64,000 nucleotides of DNA from Neoroseomonas marina (GTDB lineage: Bacteria; Pseudomonadota; Alphaproteobacteria; Acetobacterales; Acetobacteraceae), in assembly GCF_012927745.1 (NCBI RefSeq), contig NZ_JABBKX010000002.1, positions 535,999 to 599,998 of the forward strand, in the 5' to 3' direction. Positions 43,883 to 52,124 of the stretch are shown in pieces. Positions within the stretch are counted from its first letter, which is position 1. Every line of letters begins with the position of its first letter. The notes beneath the pieces were generated by a model, which worked only from the letters and a program-made list of their open reading frames with translations, did not search any database and had not been told where the DNA came from. The translations under genes and the position numbers were made by a program.

Positions 43883-44289
43883 CCGCCCATCTTGGCCAGC
43901 AGCTTCCAGTGCTCGGGCGAGATCGGCATCACCGACAGGCGCGACATGCGCACCAACGCGATGCCCTCGAGCTTCGGCTCCTGCTTGATCTCCGCGAGCG
44001 TCACCGGCTTCGGCATCGGCCCGACCGCCTTCATGTCGACGCAGACCCAAGGACTGCCGGGGTCGGCGCTGGGGTCGGGGTAGGCTTCCCGCACCACCTC
44101 GACGACGCCGACGATCTCCTTGCCGATGTTCGAATGGTAGAAGAAGGCGCGGTCGCCCTTCTTCATCGCGGCCAGGTTGGCCTTGGCCATGTGGTTGCGC
44201 ACGCCCGTCCACGGCTCGACGCCGTTCGCCACCTGCTGGTCCCAGGAAAAGGCGTCGGGCTCGGACTTCACCAGCCAGTAGTTGGTCAT
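43867..44289 (-). CDS. EVE domain protein
   Basis: A 140-residue EVE domain, related to PUA/YTH folds that bind modified bases. Seen: the opening YWLVKSEPDAFSWDQ, GVRNHMAKANLAAMKKGDRAFFYHS near residue 30 (in two adjacent stretches) and SVMPISPEHWKLLAKMGG at the end, all diagnostic. The role is unknown; EVE proteins are linked to RNA or to modified DNA recognition. It starts with ATG at 44289 and overlaps the Rieske gene at its end. Confidence 0.93.
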   Translation of the reverse strand: MTNYWLVKSEPDAFSWDQQVANGVEPWTGVRNHMAKANLAAMKKGDRAFFYHSNIGKEIVGVVEVVREAYPDPSADPGSPWVCVDMKAVGPMPKPVTLAEIKQEPKLEGIALVRMSRLSVMPISPEHWKLLAKMGGWKGK

Positions 44290-44446
44290 TCTGCTTGTCC
44301 CTCAGACGGCGGGCGGCGGCCATCCGGCCGCCTTGCCTTCGCGCCCTGTGATGTCGTGCCGGCGACCATGGCCGGTCTGGGCGCGGTCGCGCTGTGCGCT
44401 CCCGGCCTGCCTTCGGCGGGCCGCCCGTGGGTGGCGGTGGCGGCGC

Positions 44447-44740
44447 TCACTCCGCCTTCGCCCCGTCCTTGAAGACGATCCGGTAGGGGTTGATCGACAC
44501 GCGCCCGAAGCAGCCAGCCTTGGCGAAGGGGTCGCCCTCGGTCAGGGCCTCGACCGCGGCGCGGTCCGGCGCCTCGATCACCCGGACCGAGCCGATCGAG
44601 TTTCCCGCCCCATCCATGATGGGCCCCGCGAGGACCAGCATCTCCCGGTGCTTCTCGAGCCATTCGATATGCGCCGCCCGCACGGCGCGCCGCGTCGCGC
44701 CCATGCCGGGCTTGTCCTCGATGGTCACGGCGAACAGCAT
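44447..44740 (-). CDS. YciI-like protein
   Basis: A 97-residue YCII-related ferredoxin-like alpha/beta domain. Seen: RAAHIEWLEKH near residue 21 with the family His, LVLAGPIMDGAG near 36 and EGDPFAKAGCFGRVSINPYRI near 68, where the GDPF segment is diagnostic. YciI proteins are small dimeric, poorly characterised enzymes; some relate to muconolactone isomerase. The ATG at 44740 faces ccmC with about 105 bases between. It is not overlapping neighbours; the 157-base gap to the EVE gene holds nothing I recognise. Confidence 0.88.
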   Translation of the reverse strand: MLFAVTIEDKPGMGATRRAVRAAHIEWLEKHREMLVLAGPIMDGAGNSIGSVRVIEAPDRAAVEALTEGDPFAKAGCFGRVSINPYRIVFKDGAKAE

Positions 44741-44846
44741 TCCCACCCCCTGCGGCCCCGGTCCGGGGGCGTCGCGATCCCCTGCCGACGTAACGCCGCC
44801 CGCGCACCGCTTCAATAACCCGCGCCTTTCCCCTAATTGGGGGATC

Positions 44847-45650
44847 GTGGATGGACGCCTGAACGCCGGCACCGGAGCCACCGCCGCCCGGCCGAACCCC
44901 GGGGGGCGGAGCCTCCATCGTTTCGCCAATCCCGGCCGCTTCCTGCGGGCGACCGGGCGGCTCATGCCCATCCTCTGGGCCGCCGCCCTGCTCGTCCTCG
45001 GTGTGGGGCTGGTGTGGGGCCTCGTGCTCTCCCCCGCCGACTGGCAACAGGGCGAGACGGTCCGCATCATGTACGTCCACGTCCCGATGGCCTGGCTGGC
45101 CATGGGCGGATACACCGGCCTCGCGGTCCTGTCGGTCATGTCGCTGATCTGGCGGCATCCGCTGGCGGACCTGACCGCGCGCGAACTCTCCCCCGTCGGG
45201 GCCGCGGTCACCGCGCTGTGCCTGGCCACCGGCAGCCTCTGGGGCAAGCCGATGTGGGGGACCTGGTGGGTATGGGATGCGCGCCTCACCTCGGTCCTGG
45301 TGCTGTTCTTCCTCTGGCTCGGCCACGCCTCGCTCGTGCGGTCCTTCGACGATCCCGAGCGCGGCGCCCGCGCCGGCGCCATCCTCGCCTTGGTCGGCTT
45401 CGTGAACGTGCCGATCGTGAAGTTCTCGGTCGACTGGTGGAACACGTTGCACCAGCCGGCCTCCGTCACGCGGCTCAACGCGCCGGGGATGCATGTCGAC
45501 ATCCTCTACCCCCTGCTGGTCTGCGCACTCGGCTTCACGCTGCTCTTCGCCGCCGTCGTGCTCGCGCGCACCCGCGCGGCGGTGATGGAACGCCGCGTCC
45601 GCGCCCTGCAGCTCGCCCGCGCGCGGCGCGAGGAAGGGGCCGCGGCATGA
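44847..45650 (+). CDS. ccmC: haem exporter permease CcmC
   Basis: The integral membrane protein that, with CcmD, loads haem on CcmE in system I cytochrome c maturation. The family's HRFANPGRFLR beginning, the tryptophan-rich haem loop WGTWWVWDARLTS near residue 137, flanking His in YVHVPMAW near 73 and six membrane helices are seen. The GTG at 44847 gives 267 residues with an unusual 28-residue N-terminal tail; no ATG is at the normal position, and the in-frame ATG at 44964 would cut the first helix. First gene of the ccm operon; ccmA and ccmB are not nearby. Confidence 0.93.
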   Translation: MDGRLNAGTGATAARPNPGGRSLHRFANPGRFLRATGRLMPILWAAALLVLGVGLVWGLVLSPADWQQGETVRIMYVHVPMAWLAMGGYTGLAVLSVMSLIWRHPLADLTARELSPVGAAVTALCLATGSLWGKPMWGTWWVWDARLTSVLVLFFLWLGHASLVRSFDDPERGARAGAILALVGFVNVPIVKFSVDWWNTLHQPASVTRLNAPGMHVDILYPLLVCALGFTLLFAAVVLARTRAAVMERRVRALQLARARREEGAAA

Positions 45651-45790
45651 CCCTGCACTGGTGGCACGTCGCGATCTCCTACGCGCTCACCCTCGCGGTC
45701 TTCGGCGGGCTCGCGATCGGCGCCGCGGCCCGCCACCGCGCGGCGAAGCGCCTGCTCGCGGAACTCGATCCGCGCGGGGACCGCCCATGA
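45647..45790 (+). CDS. ccmD: haem exporter accessory protein CcmD
   Basis: A 47-residue protein with one membrane helix (about 8-28) and a basic cytoplasmic tail, overlapping the ccmC stop by ATGA. Opening HWWHVAISYALTLAVFG is typical of CcmD, which is needed to release holo-CcmE from CcmABC. Identification rests on size, helix and position. About 74 bases follow before ccmE in which a ribosome site is not obvious. Confidence 0.88.
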   Translation: MTLHWWHVAISYALTLAVFGGLAIGAAARHRAAKRLLAELDPRGDRP

Positions 45791-45864
45791 CTTGCGCTGC
45801 GTCAACGCGGGACACCCAGGCCCTTGATATCGCCCGGGCCCCGGCCCCCGAGGCATAAGACCCC

Positions 45865-46380
45865 ATGACCCGCAAGAAGCGCCGGCTGATGATCCTGCTC
45901 CTGGCAGGCCTCGGCCTCGGCACCGCCACCGCGCTGACGCTGACGGCGTTCCAGGACAACCTGGTCTTCTTCCTCTCGCCCTCCGACGTGCTGGCCCAGC
46001 GCCCGCCCGGCGAGCGCGCCTTCCGCCTGGGCGGCCTGGTCGAGGCCGGCAGCGTCGAACGCCACACCGGCGCGGACGGCCGCCCCAGCGCGACCTTCCG
46101 CGTCACCGACGGCCCCAGCGCCATCACCGTGACCTATTCCGGCGTCCTTCCCGACCTGTTCCGCGAAGGCCAGGGCGTCGTCACCCTCGGCAAACTCCAG
46201 CCCGACGGCTCCTTCCGCGCGAGCGAAGTCCTCGCCCGCCACGACGAGACCTATATGCCCCCGGAAGTCGCCGACGCCCTGCGCCGCGCCGGCCACTGGA
46301 ACCCCGCCCAAGGCGCCGCGCCACCCGCGGCATCCTGGAACACCGCCCCACGCCAGCCCGAAGGCCGGAGCGGGGGATGA
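45865..46380 (+). CDS. ccmE: cytochrome c maturation haem chaperone CcmE
   Basis: A 171-residue periplasm-facing OB-fold protein that binds haem covalently. One N-terminal helix (about 8-28) anchors it. The haem-binding His is in LARHDETYMPPEV near residue 126, the diagnostic motif. FRLGGLVEAGSV near 52 and VTYSGVLPDLFREGQGVV near 88 are typical. The C-terminal tail is Pro/Ala-rich. It ends 30 bases before repeat copy D, which separates it from ccmF. Confidence 0.95.
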   Translation: MTRKKRRLMILLLAGLGLGTATALTLTAFQDNLVFFLSPSDVLAQRPPGERAFRLGGLVEAGSVERHTGADGRPSATFRVTDGPSAITVTYSGVLPDLFREGQGVVTLGKLQPDGSFRASEVLARHDETYMPPEVADALRRAGHWNPAQGAAPPAASWNTAPRQPEGRSGG

Positions 46381-46410
46381 TGCGGGTGGCGCCGTTGGCC
46401 GCGGGTGAGC

Positions 46411-46613
46411 GGGGGGCCAGCCCCCCGAACCCCCCGCCGGGAGGCGAAGGCCTCCCGGACCCTCGCTTCCGATGGGCCTGGGGGCGGGAGGGGCATGACG
46501 CGCCCTTCGCGTCGACTGCGCCCTTGAGCCCCTCCCGCCCCCAGGCCCATTCATGGAGGGGCCCGGGGAGCCTGTCGGCTCCCCGGCGGGGGTCCAGGGG
46601 GCGGAGCCCCCGG
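46411..46613. repeat. dispersed symmetric repeat, full copy D, inside the ccm operon
   Basis: Five hairpins in mirror order. Outer left is GGGGGGC/GCCCCCC at 46411-46426; inner left is CCGGGAGGC/GCCTCCCGG with loop GAAG at 46437-46458. The centre has 23-bp perfect arms at 46472-46494 and 46528-46550 with a 33-base loop. Inner right is CCGGGGAGCC/GGCTCCCCGG with loop TGTC at 46563-46586; outer right is GGGGGC/GCCCCC at 46597-46611. CCCCCGCC and GGCGGGGG bracket the inner hairpins and can pair. It occupies the ccmE-ccmF gap. Confidence 0.88.
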
Positions 46614-46642
46614 TCTCACCGCAGTCTCCGGAGCACCCCCGC

Positions 46643-48601
46643 ATGATCCCCGAGCTCGGTCATTTCGCGCTGGCGCTGGCCTGTGTGCTGGCGGTGGTGC
46701 AGTCGGTCTTGCCGGTGGTGGGAGCCGAGCGGCGTGATGCGCGGCTGATGGGGACGGCGGGGCCGTTGGCCTTCGGGCAGCTGGTGGCGATCGGGACGGC
46801 CTTCGGCTGCCTGGCCTGGGCGTATCTGGTGAACGACACGACGGTGTCGAATGTCGTCGCCAACAGCCATTCGGCGAAGCCGCTGATCTACAAGTTGTCC
46901 GGCACCTGGGGGAACCACGAGGGGTCCATGGTGCTGTGGGTGCTGATCCTGTCGGTCTGCGGCGCGGCGGTGGCGGCCTTCGGACGCGGGTTGCCGACGG
47001 CGCTGAAGGCGCGGGTGATCGGCGTGCTGGGCTGGGTGGCGGTCGGCTTCCTGCTGTTCATCCTGTTCACCTCGAATCCCTTCACGCGCATCTGGCCGCC
47101 GCCGATGGACGGCCGCGGGCTCAATCCGGTGCTGCAGGATCCGGGTCTCGCGATGCATCCGCCGACGCTCTACTTCGGCTATGTCGGCTATGCGGTGACC
47201 TTCGCGTTTGCGCTGGCGGCGCTGCTGGAAGGGCGCGTGGACGCGGCCTGGGGGCGCTGGGTACGGCCCTGGGCGCTGGGTGCGTGGTGCTTCCTGACGG
47301 TCGGCATCACCATGGGCTCCTGGTGGGCGTATTACGAGCTCGGCTGGGGCGGCTACTGGTTCTGGGACCCGGTGGAGAACGCCTCGCTGCTGCCCTGGCT
47401 CGCGGGCACGGCGCTGCTGCATTCGGCGATCGTGGTGGAGAAGCGCGACACGCTGAAGGTGTGGTCCGTGCTGCTCGCGATCCTCGCCTTCGCGATGAGC
47501 CTGCTCGGCACCTTCCTGGTGCGCTCGGGCGTGCTGAATTCCGTGCATGCCTTCGCGAACGACCCGTCGCGCGGCATCTTCATCCTCGCGCTGCTGATGG
47601 TCTACGTCGCCGGCGCCTTCGCGCTGTTCGCCTGGCGCGCGCCGCGGCTGTCGCCCACGGGCATCTTCGCGCCGATCTCGCGCGAGGGCGCGCTGGTGCT
47701 GAACAACCTGCTGCTCTGCTCGATCGCTGCGGTGGTGCTGGCCGGCACGCTGTGGCCGATGTTCGCGGACATCCTGACCGGGGCGAAGATCTCGGTCGGC
47801 CCGCCCTTCTTCAACACGGCGACGGCGCCACTCGCGATCCCGCTGGTGATCGCGATGCCGATCGGCGCGATGCTGCCGTGGAAGCGCGCGGATCTCTGGG
47901 CGGCGCTGCAGCGGCTGTGGTGGGCGGCGGTCGCCGCGCTGGTGATCGGCTTCCTCGCGCTCGTCGTCGCGGGATATCCGGTGTGGCCGGTGCTGGGCAT
48001 GACGCTCGCCGCCTGGCTCGTGGTCGGCGCGGCGGCGGACATCGCCGACCGTACCGGGCTCTTCCGCCGGCCTGCGCAGGCCTGGCGTCGCGCCATCGCC
48101 CTGCCGCGCGCCGCCTGGGGCGCGGCCATCGCCCATGGCGCGGTCGGCATCAGCATCGCCGGCGTCGCGGGCATGGGTGTGGCGACCGACACGCTGGTGC
48201 AACTCGAGCCCGGCCAGAGCACGCGCCTCGCCGGCTATGAATGGCGCATGGACGGGCTTTCCGACGTCACCGGCGCGAACTACCGTGCGCGGCGCGTCAC
48301 CGTGACGGTGCTGCAGGACGGCAAGGTCATCGCCGTCCTGACGCCCGAACGCCGCACCTTCATCGTCGACAACCAGACCACCGCCGAGGCCGCCATCCAC
48401 ACCAACGCGCTGCGCGACCTCTACGCCGTGCTCGGCGAGGAGCGCGGCACCGCCGCGGTGCTCCGCCTGCACCACAACCCCTTCGCGCCCTGGATCTGGT
48501 TCGGTGGGCTCGCCATGGCCTTCGGGGGGATGCTCTCGCTCTCCGACCGGCGCATGCGCGTCGCGGCCCCCGCGCCCAAGGCCGCCACGGTCCCGGCATG
48601 A
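46643..48601 (+). CDS. ccmF: cytochrome c haem lyase subunit CcmF
   Basis: A 652-residue polytopic membrane protein of the haem-ligation complex CcmFGHI. The haem-handling tryptophan-rich motif WGGYWFWDPVENAS is near residue 233. The family stretches GTWGNHEGSMVLW near 93, HPPTLYFGYVGYAV near 172 and GTFLVRSGVLNSVHAFANDP near 290 are intact, with about 13-15 helices and a large periplasmic C-terminal domain. The ATG lies 29 bases after repeat copy D. Its stop overlaps ccmG (ATGA). Confidence 0.96.
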   Translation: MIPELGHFALALACVLAVVQSVLPVVGAERRDARLMGTAGPLAFGQLVAIGTAFGCLAWAYLVNDTTVSNVVANSHSAKPLIYKLSGTWGNHEGSMVLWVLILSVCGAAVAAFGRGLPTALKARVIGVLGWVAVGFLLFILFTSNPFTRIWPPPMDGRGLNPVLQDPGLAMHPPTLYFGYVGYAVTFAFALAALLEGRVDAAWGRWVRPWALGAWCFLTVGITMGSWWAYYELGWGGYWFWDPVENASLLPWLAGTALLHSAIVVEKRDTLKVWSVLLAILAFAMSLLGTFLVRSGVLNSVHAFANDPSRGIFILALLMVYVAGAFALFAWRAPRLSPTGIFAPISREGALVLNNLLLCSIAAVVLAGTLWPMFADILTGAKISVGPPFFNTATAPLAIPLVIAMPIGAMLPWKRADLWAALQRLWWAAVAALVIGFLALVVAGYPVWPVLGMTLAAWLVVGAAADIADRTGLFRRPAQAWRRAIALPRAAWGAAIAHGAVGISIAGVAGMGVATDTLVQLEPGQSTRLAGYEWRMDGLSDVTGANYRARRVTVTVLQDGKVIAVLTPERRTFIVDNQTTAEAAIHTNALRDLYAVLGEERGTAAVLRLHHNPFAPWIWFGGLAMAFGGMLSLSDRRMRVAAPAPKAATVPA

Positions 48602-49182
48602 GCGAGACGCCCGCCACCCCGCCGCCCGCGCGCGGCCGTCGCTGGATGCTCTACGCGCCACTCGGCCTCGCCGCCGCGGCCGGCGCCGGCTTCTGGGTCA
48701 TGCTGCGCGGCCTGCAGACGGGCGAGTACGACCCGCGCGGCGTGCCCTCCGCCCTGCTCGGCCGCCAGCCGCCGGACTTCACCCTGCCACCGCTCGGCAC
48801 CCTGCCGCCCGTCACCGTGGCCGACCTGCGCCCGCCCCTCCCGGCCCCGATCCTGGTGAATTTCTGGGCGTCCTGGTGCGTGCCCTGCATCGTCGAACAC
48901 CCGCAGCTGATGCGCCTGACGCGGGACGGCGTGACCATCCTCGGCATCAACTACAAGGACCGACCCGCCGACGCGCAGGCCTTCCTGCAACGCCACGGCA
49001 ACCCGTTCCGCAAGCTCGGCACCGACGAACCCGGCCGCGTCGCCATCGACTGGGGCCTCTACGGCGTTCCCGAAACCTACCTGATCGACCGCCAGGGCCT
49101 GATCCGCTGGCGCTTCGCCGGCCCGATCACGCCCGAGGTCCTGGACAAGGACCTGCGGCCACTGCTGCGGAGATACGCGTGA
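48598..49182 (+). CDS. ccmG: thiol:disulfide interchange protein CcmG/DsbE
   Basis: A 194-residue membrane-anchored thioredoxin that reduces the apocytochrome CXXCH cysteines. One helix lies at about residues 18-36. The active site is WCVPC near residue 98 within NFWASWCVPC, the cis-Pro loop is YGVPETYLIDRQG near 157, and the acidic buried GVT-ILGINYKD stretch near 120 is CcmG-like. It overlaps the ccmF end by 4 bases. Repeat copy E begins 15 bases after its stop. Confidence 0.95.
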   Translation: MSETPATPPPARGRRWMLYAPLGLAAAAGAGFWVMLRGLQTGEYDPRGVPSALLGRQPPDFTLPPLGTLPPVTVADLRPPLPAPILVNFWASWCVPCIVEHPQLMRLTRDGVTILGINYKDRPADAQAFLQRHGNPFRKLGTDEPGRVAIDWGLYGVPETYLIDRQGLIRWRFAGPITPEVLDKDLRPLLRRYA

Positions 49183-49197
49183 GGATGGCGACGGATG

Positions 49198-49411
49198 CCG
49201 GAGAGGGGCTTTGCCCCCCTCCGGACCTCCCCCCACCAGAGGCCGAAAGGCCTCTGGACACCATGAGATGGGCTGTCGGAGGGAGGGGCATGGCGCGCGC
49301 GCTGGGCTCCTCGGCACCTCCGCGCCCCTCCCTCCGACAGCCCATGTATCGGTTTCCAAAGGCCCCTAGGCCTTTGGCCGGTGGGGTTCCGGGGAGGGCA
49401 GGGCCCTCCCC
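49198..49411. repeat. dispersed symmetric repeat, full copy E, overlapping the ccmH start
   Basis: Outer left hairpin is at 49198-49224 (CCGGAGAGGGGC arm, one mismatch). Inner left is CCAGAGGCC/GGCCTCTGG with GAAA loop at 49236-49257. The centre has 22-bp perfect arms at 49268-49289 and 49324-49345 with a 34-base loop. Inner right is CCAAAGGCC/GGCCTTTGG with loop CCTA at 49356-49377; outer right is GGGGAGGGC/GCCCTCCCC at 49391-49411. CCCCACC and GGTGGGG bracket it. The only usable start for ccmH (ATG 49344) is in the right central arm. Confidence 0.9.
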
Positions 49412-49877
49412 GCTCCGCCGCATCCTCGCCTGCCTCCCGCTGCTGGTGGCCCTGGCCGGTCCGGCCTTCGGCGCGGTGGGGCGGCCGGAGGATCGCCTGG
49501 CGGATCCGGGGCTGGAGTCCCGTGCCGAGCAGATCGGGCGCGAGTTGCGGTGCATGGTCTGTCAGAACCAGTCGATCGAGGACAGCGATGCGGATCTGGC
49601 GCGCGACCTGCGGCGCATCGTGCGGGAGCGGGTGCAGGCGGGGGACGACGATGCCGCGGTGATGCGCTTCGTCCATGACCGCTACGGCGACTTCGTGTTG
49701 TTGCGTCCGCCCTTCAATCCGGTGACGGCGTTGTTGTGGGCGATGCCGGTGATCGCCTTCGGGGGTGGGCTGGCGGTGATCCTGACGCGCCGGCGGCGGG
49801 CCGGTGCGGTGGAGCCGCCGCCGCTGACCGAGGCGGAGCGGCGGCGTCTCGCGGACCTGGATGGCGGCGGCGCCTGA
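49344..49877 (+). CDS. ccmH: cytochrome c-type biogenesis protein CcmH (CcmL/CycL)
   Basis: A 177-residue thiol-oxidoreductase of the haem lyase complex. Its CXXC is in ELRCMVCQNQSIEDSDADLA near residue 69, which is diagnostic; a second helix is near residue 130. A Sec signal core (ILACLPLLVALAGPAFG) covers about residues 27-43. No ATG, GTG or TTG lies just before this signal; the first in-frame start is the ATG at 49344 inside repeat copy E, so about 24 N-terminal residues would be read from the repeat. A non-standard start or loss of the ancestral start codon are alternatives. Confidence 0.9.
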   Translation: MYRFPKAPRPLAGGVPGRAGPSPLRRILACLPLLVALAGPAFGAVGRPEDRLADPGLESRAEQIGRELRCMVCQNQSIEDSDADLARDLRRIVRERVQAGDDDAAVMRFVHDRYGDFVLLRPPFNPVTALLWAMPVIAFGGGLAVILTRRRRAGAVEPPPLTEAERRRLADLDGGGA

Positions 49878-49882
49878 GGCTC

Positions 49883-50692
49883 ATGGAAGATTTCATCATC
49901 TGGATTCCGCTGGTCCTGCTCGCGCTCGCGGCCCTGCTGCCGCTGGCGGTCGCGTTGCTGCGTCCCCGGGCCGCGCGCGGCCGGCGGGAGGCCGACATCG
50001 CGCTTTATCGCGCCCAGCTGGCCGAACTCGACCGCGAGAATGAGGTCGGGCGCCTGGACGAGGCCGGGCATCGGGCAGCGACGCTGGAGGTGCAGCGCCG
50101 GCTGATCGCGGCCGCCGAGCAGACGGAAGGCGAGACCCGGTCGGCGCGCGGCGCGATGGCCGCGCTGGTGCTGCTGCCGCTGATCGTGGCGTCGGGGGTG
50201 GGGCTCTACCTGCTGCGCGGCGCGCCGGGGATGCCGTCCGCGACCTATGCGATGCGGGCCGAGGCGCAGCAGCGCGACGAACGGTTGCTCGCGACGCTGC
50301 GGGAGCGCCTCGCCGCGCTCGACCCGCGCAGCGAGCAGGCCTGGCAGGGCTATGTGCTGCTCGGCAATGCGGAGCGGGCGCGCGGGCGGCCGGATGCCGC
50401 CATCGCCGCCTGGCGCCGCGCCCTGGACGCGCGCTTCGACCCGGGCCTCGCCGGAGAGGTCGCGGAGACCGAGATCGAACGCAACGCGCCGGCTGCCGCG
50501 ATGCCGTGGATCGAACGCGGGCTGCGCGAGGCGCCGAACGACCCGCGGCTGCGCTTCCTGTTCGGGTTGGCGGAACTGCAGGCCGGCCGGCCCGAGGCCG
50601 CGCGCACGGCCTGGCAGGCGCTGCTGGCCGATACGCCGGCGGATGCGCCCTGGCGGGCGATGCTGACGCAGCGGCTGTCTAGCTTGCCCTGA
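49883..50692 (+). CDS. ccmI: cytochrome c maturation TPR protein CcmI (CycH)
   Basis: A 269-residue protein that presents apocytochrome c to the haem lyase. Two membrane helices lie at about 5-27 and 90-112 with a cytoplasmic coiled-coil loop between (DIALYRAQLAELDRENEVGRL, in two stretches). The periplasmic part has TPR-like units from about 140 (AWQGYVLLGNAERARGRPDAA, LRFLFGLAELQAGRPEAAR). Last ccm gene; it overlaps the convergent hydrolase gene by 14 bases. Confidence 0.92.
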   Translation: MEDFIIWIPLVLLALAALLPLAVALLRPRAARGRREADIALYRAQLAELDRENEVGRLDEAGHRAATLEVQRRLIAAAEQTEGETRSARGAMAALVLLPLIVASGVGLYLLRGAPGMPSATYAMRAEAQQRDERLLATLRERLAALDPRSEQAWQGYVLLGNAERARGRPDAAIAAWRRALDARFDPGLAGEVAETEIERNAPAAAMPWIERGLREAPNDPRLRFLFGLAELQAGRPEAARTAWQALLADTPADAPWRAMLTQRLSSLP

Positions 50693-51392
50693 CGCGGCCT
50701 GCCGGGGGGCGCGGCGGCAGGGGCAGGCGCGCCGGCCGCGCGAGCGGCGGCGGCGGGGCGGTGATCAGCGGCGTCACGACGGGGGGCGGCGCGGGTGCGG
50801 GGCGGATGCCCTCGATCATCGTCAGCACTTCCACATGCAGGCGCTGCGCCTTCTCGATCGACAGGTGGGATTCGCCTTCCACGAGCCGGTTCTCGATCAC
50901 GCCGTCGAAGCCGGGGGCCGGTTCGACCCTCCGGCTCAGCGGGTCGCGTTCCTGGTAGAAGTTCACCACGCGCTTCGGTCCGGGCGGCGCGGTGCCGACC
51001 ACCGTGGGATCGAAGGTGACGACGAGGTCGACGGGCACGGTCGCGGCGCCGAGCATCCCGCCCATGCGCAGCACTTCGTCCGCGCCGAAGGAATGCCCGA
51101 TCAGCACCAGCGGCCGCGGCAGCGTGCCGGCATTGACCGCGGCCACCGTCTCCTCGACCAGGCGCCGTCCCTCGACGTGGTTGTGCACGCTGGCGTCGTA
51201 GTTCGCCTGGCGGAGCTCCGCCGTCATGGTGTTGAGCCCGGTCGAGAACATGTTCGCCAGCCCGCGGAGCAGGATCACCCGGCCCTTGGCCGGCCCGGCG
51301 AGCGGGGCGAGCCGCGTCGGTCCGCAGGCACCGAGGAGGAGCAATCCCGCCAGGACGGCCCGGCGGGGAGGGATCGGACAATCGTTGGTCAT
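50679..51392 (-). CDS. alpha/beta hydrolase lipoprotein (tandem copy 1)
   Basis: A 237-residue predicted lipoprotein; lipobox LLGAC with the cysteine near residue 23. The nucleophile elbow is GHSFGAD near residue 117. The stretch ILLRGLANMFSTGLNTM opens the domain, and a Pro-rich tail of about 45 residues ends it. It shares most motifs with the next gene upstream (GLAN-x-FSTG, YDASVHNH, LPRP, VTFDP-x-x-VGT-x-PPGP). Probably acts at the inner face of an envelope membrane; substrate unknown. An in-frame ATG at 51419 would lengthen it by nine residues. Confidence 0.75.
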   Translation of the reverse strand: MTNDCPIPPRRAVLAGLLLLGACGPTRLAPLAGPAKGRVILLRGLANMFSTGLNTMTAELRQANYDASVHNHVEGRRLVEETVAAVNAGTLPRPLVLIGHSFGADEVLRMGGMLGAATVPVDLVVTFDPTVVGTAPPGPKRVVNFYQERDPLSRRVEPAPGFDGVIENRLVEGESHLSIEKAQRLHVEVLTMIEGIRPAPAPPPVVTPLITAPPPPLARPARLPLPPRPPAGRVRAS

Positions 51393-51456
51393 ACGGATCG
51401 TAAAGCGGGCCAGGCCCATTGGTTGCCTGTCCGAGATGGCGGCATCGTGGCGGAAT

Positions 51457-52113
51457 TCAGGAGATGGGGCGCCGCCGGCGCGCCGGTGCCAGGCCCATGC
51501 GGGCCCGCTGCGCCTCGAGCAGCGCCAGGACCTCGCGATGCAGGGTCGGGTCCTTGTCGATCGTGAAGTGGTTGTCGCCGGAGACGGCGCGGTTCTCGAG
51601 GACGCCGGTGAAGCCGGGTTCGGCCGTCAGGCCGCGGCCCCAGGCGCCGGACGTCTGGTAGTAGTTCCGCACGAAGCCCGGACCGGGCGGGACGGTCCCG
51701 ACGAGGACCGGATCGAAGGTGACCAGCAGATCCGCCAGCCGCGCCGCCTGTCCCACCCGGGCGGCGAGGCGGATGCCGTCGTCGGCGCCGAGCGAATGGC
51801 CGACCACCGCGAAGGGCCGCGGGAGATCGCCGGCCTGGGCGCGGACCAGCGTCTCCTCCGCCGCATCCCGCCAATCGAGGTGATTGTGCACCGAGGCGTC
51901 GTAGCCGGCGGCGCGCAACTGTTCCCCGAGCGAGTCCATCCCGGTCGAGAAGACGTTGGCGAGACCCCGCAGCAACACCACGCGGCCGCGGGCCTGGCCC
52001 GCGAGGGGTTCGTCCTCGTCCCCCAGGGAGCACCCGCCGGCCGCGAGGCCTGCCAGGCCCGAGAGCAGGAGGCGCCGCGAGACAGGCCGGCGCTTGCCCA
52101 TGACATGCCGCAT
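51457..52113 (-). CDS. alpha/beta hydrolase lipoprotein (tandem copy 2)
   Basis: A 218-residue paralogue of the next gene. The N terminus has SRRLLLSGLAGLAAGGC, a twin-arginine-like start with a lipobox cysteine at about residue 28. The nucleophile elbow is GHSLGAD near residue 105; GLANVFSTG and YDASVHNHLD align with copy 1, and the final His of the triad may be in GDNHFTIDKD near 180. It lacks the Pro-rich tail of copy 1. The gene is 11 bases after an ICMT-like gene and 64 bases before copy 1, all minus strand. Confidence 0.75.
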   Translation of the reverse strand: MRHVMGKRRPVSRRLLLSGLAGLAAGGCSLGDEDEPLAGQARGRVVLLRGLANVFSTGMDSLGEQLRAAGYDASVHNHLDWRDAAEETLVRAQAGDLPRPFAVVGHSLGADDGIRLAARVGQAARLADLLVTFDPVLVGTVPPGPGFVRNYYQTSGAWGRGLTAEPGFTGVLENRAVSGDNHFTIDKDPTLHREVLALLEAQRARMGLAPARRRRPIS

Positions 52114-52124
52114 GCCGGCGTCCT

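Noticed and set aside
45791..45864. Extra coding frame between ccmD and ccmE
   Set aside because: A short frame of 65 codons covers it but overlaps ccmD out of frame and has no start signal or family features.
46616..48661. A 681-codon minus-strand open frame
   Set aside because: It is the exact antisense of ccmF, is very rich in Arg/His/Gln and has no recognisable domain.
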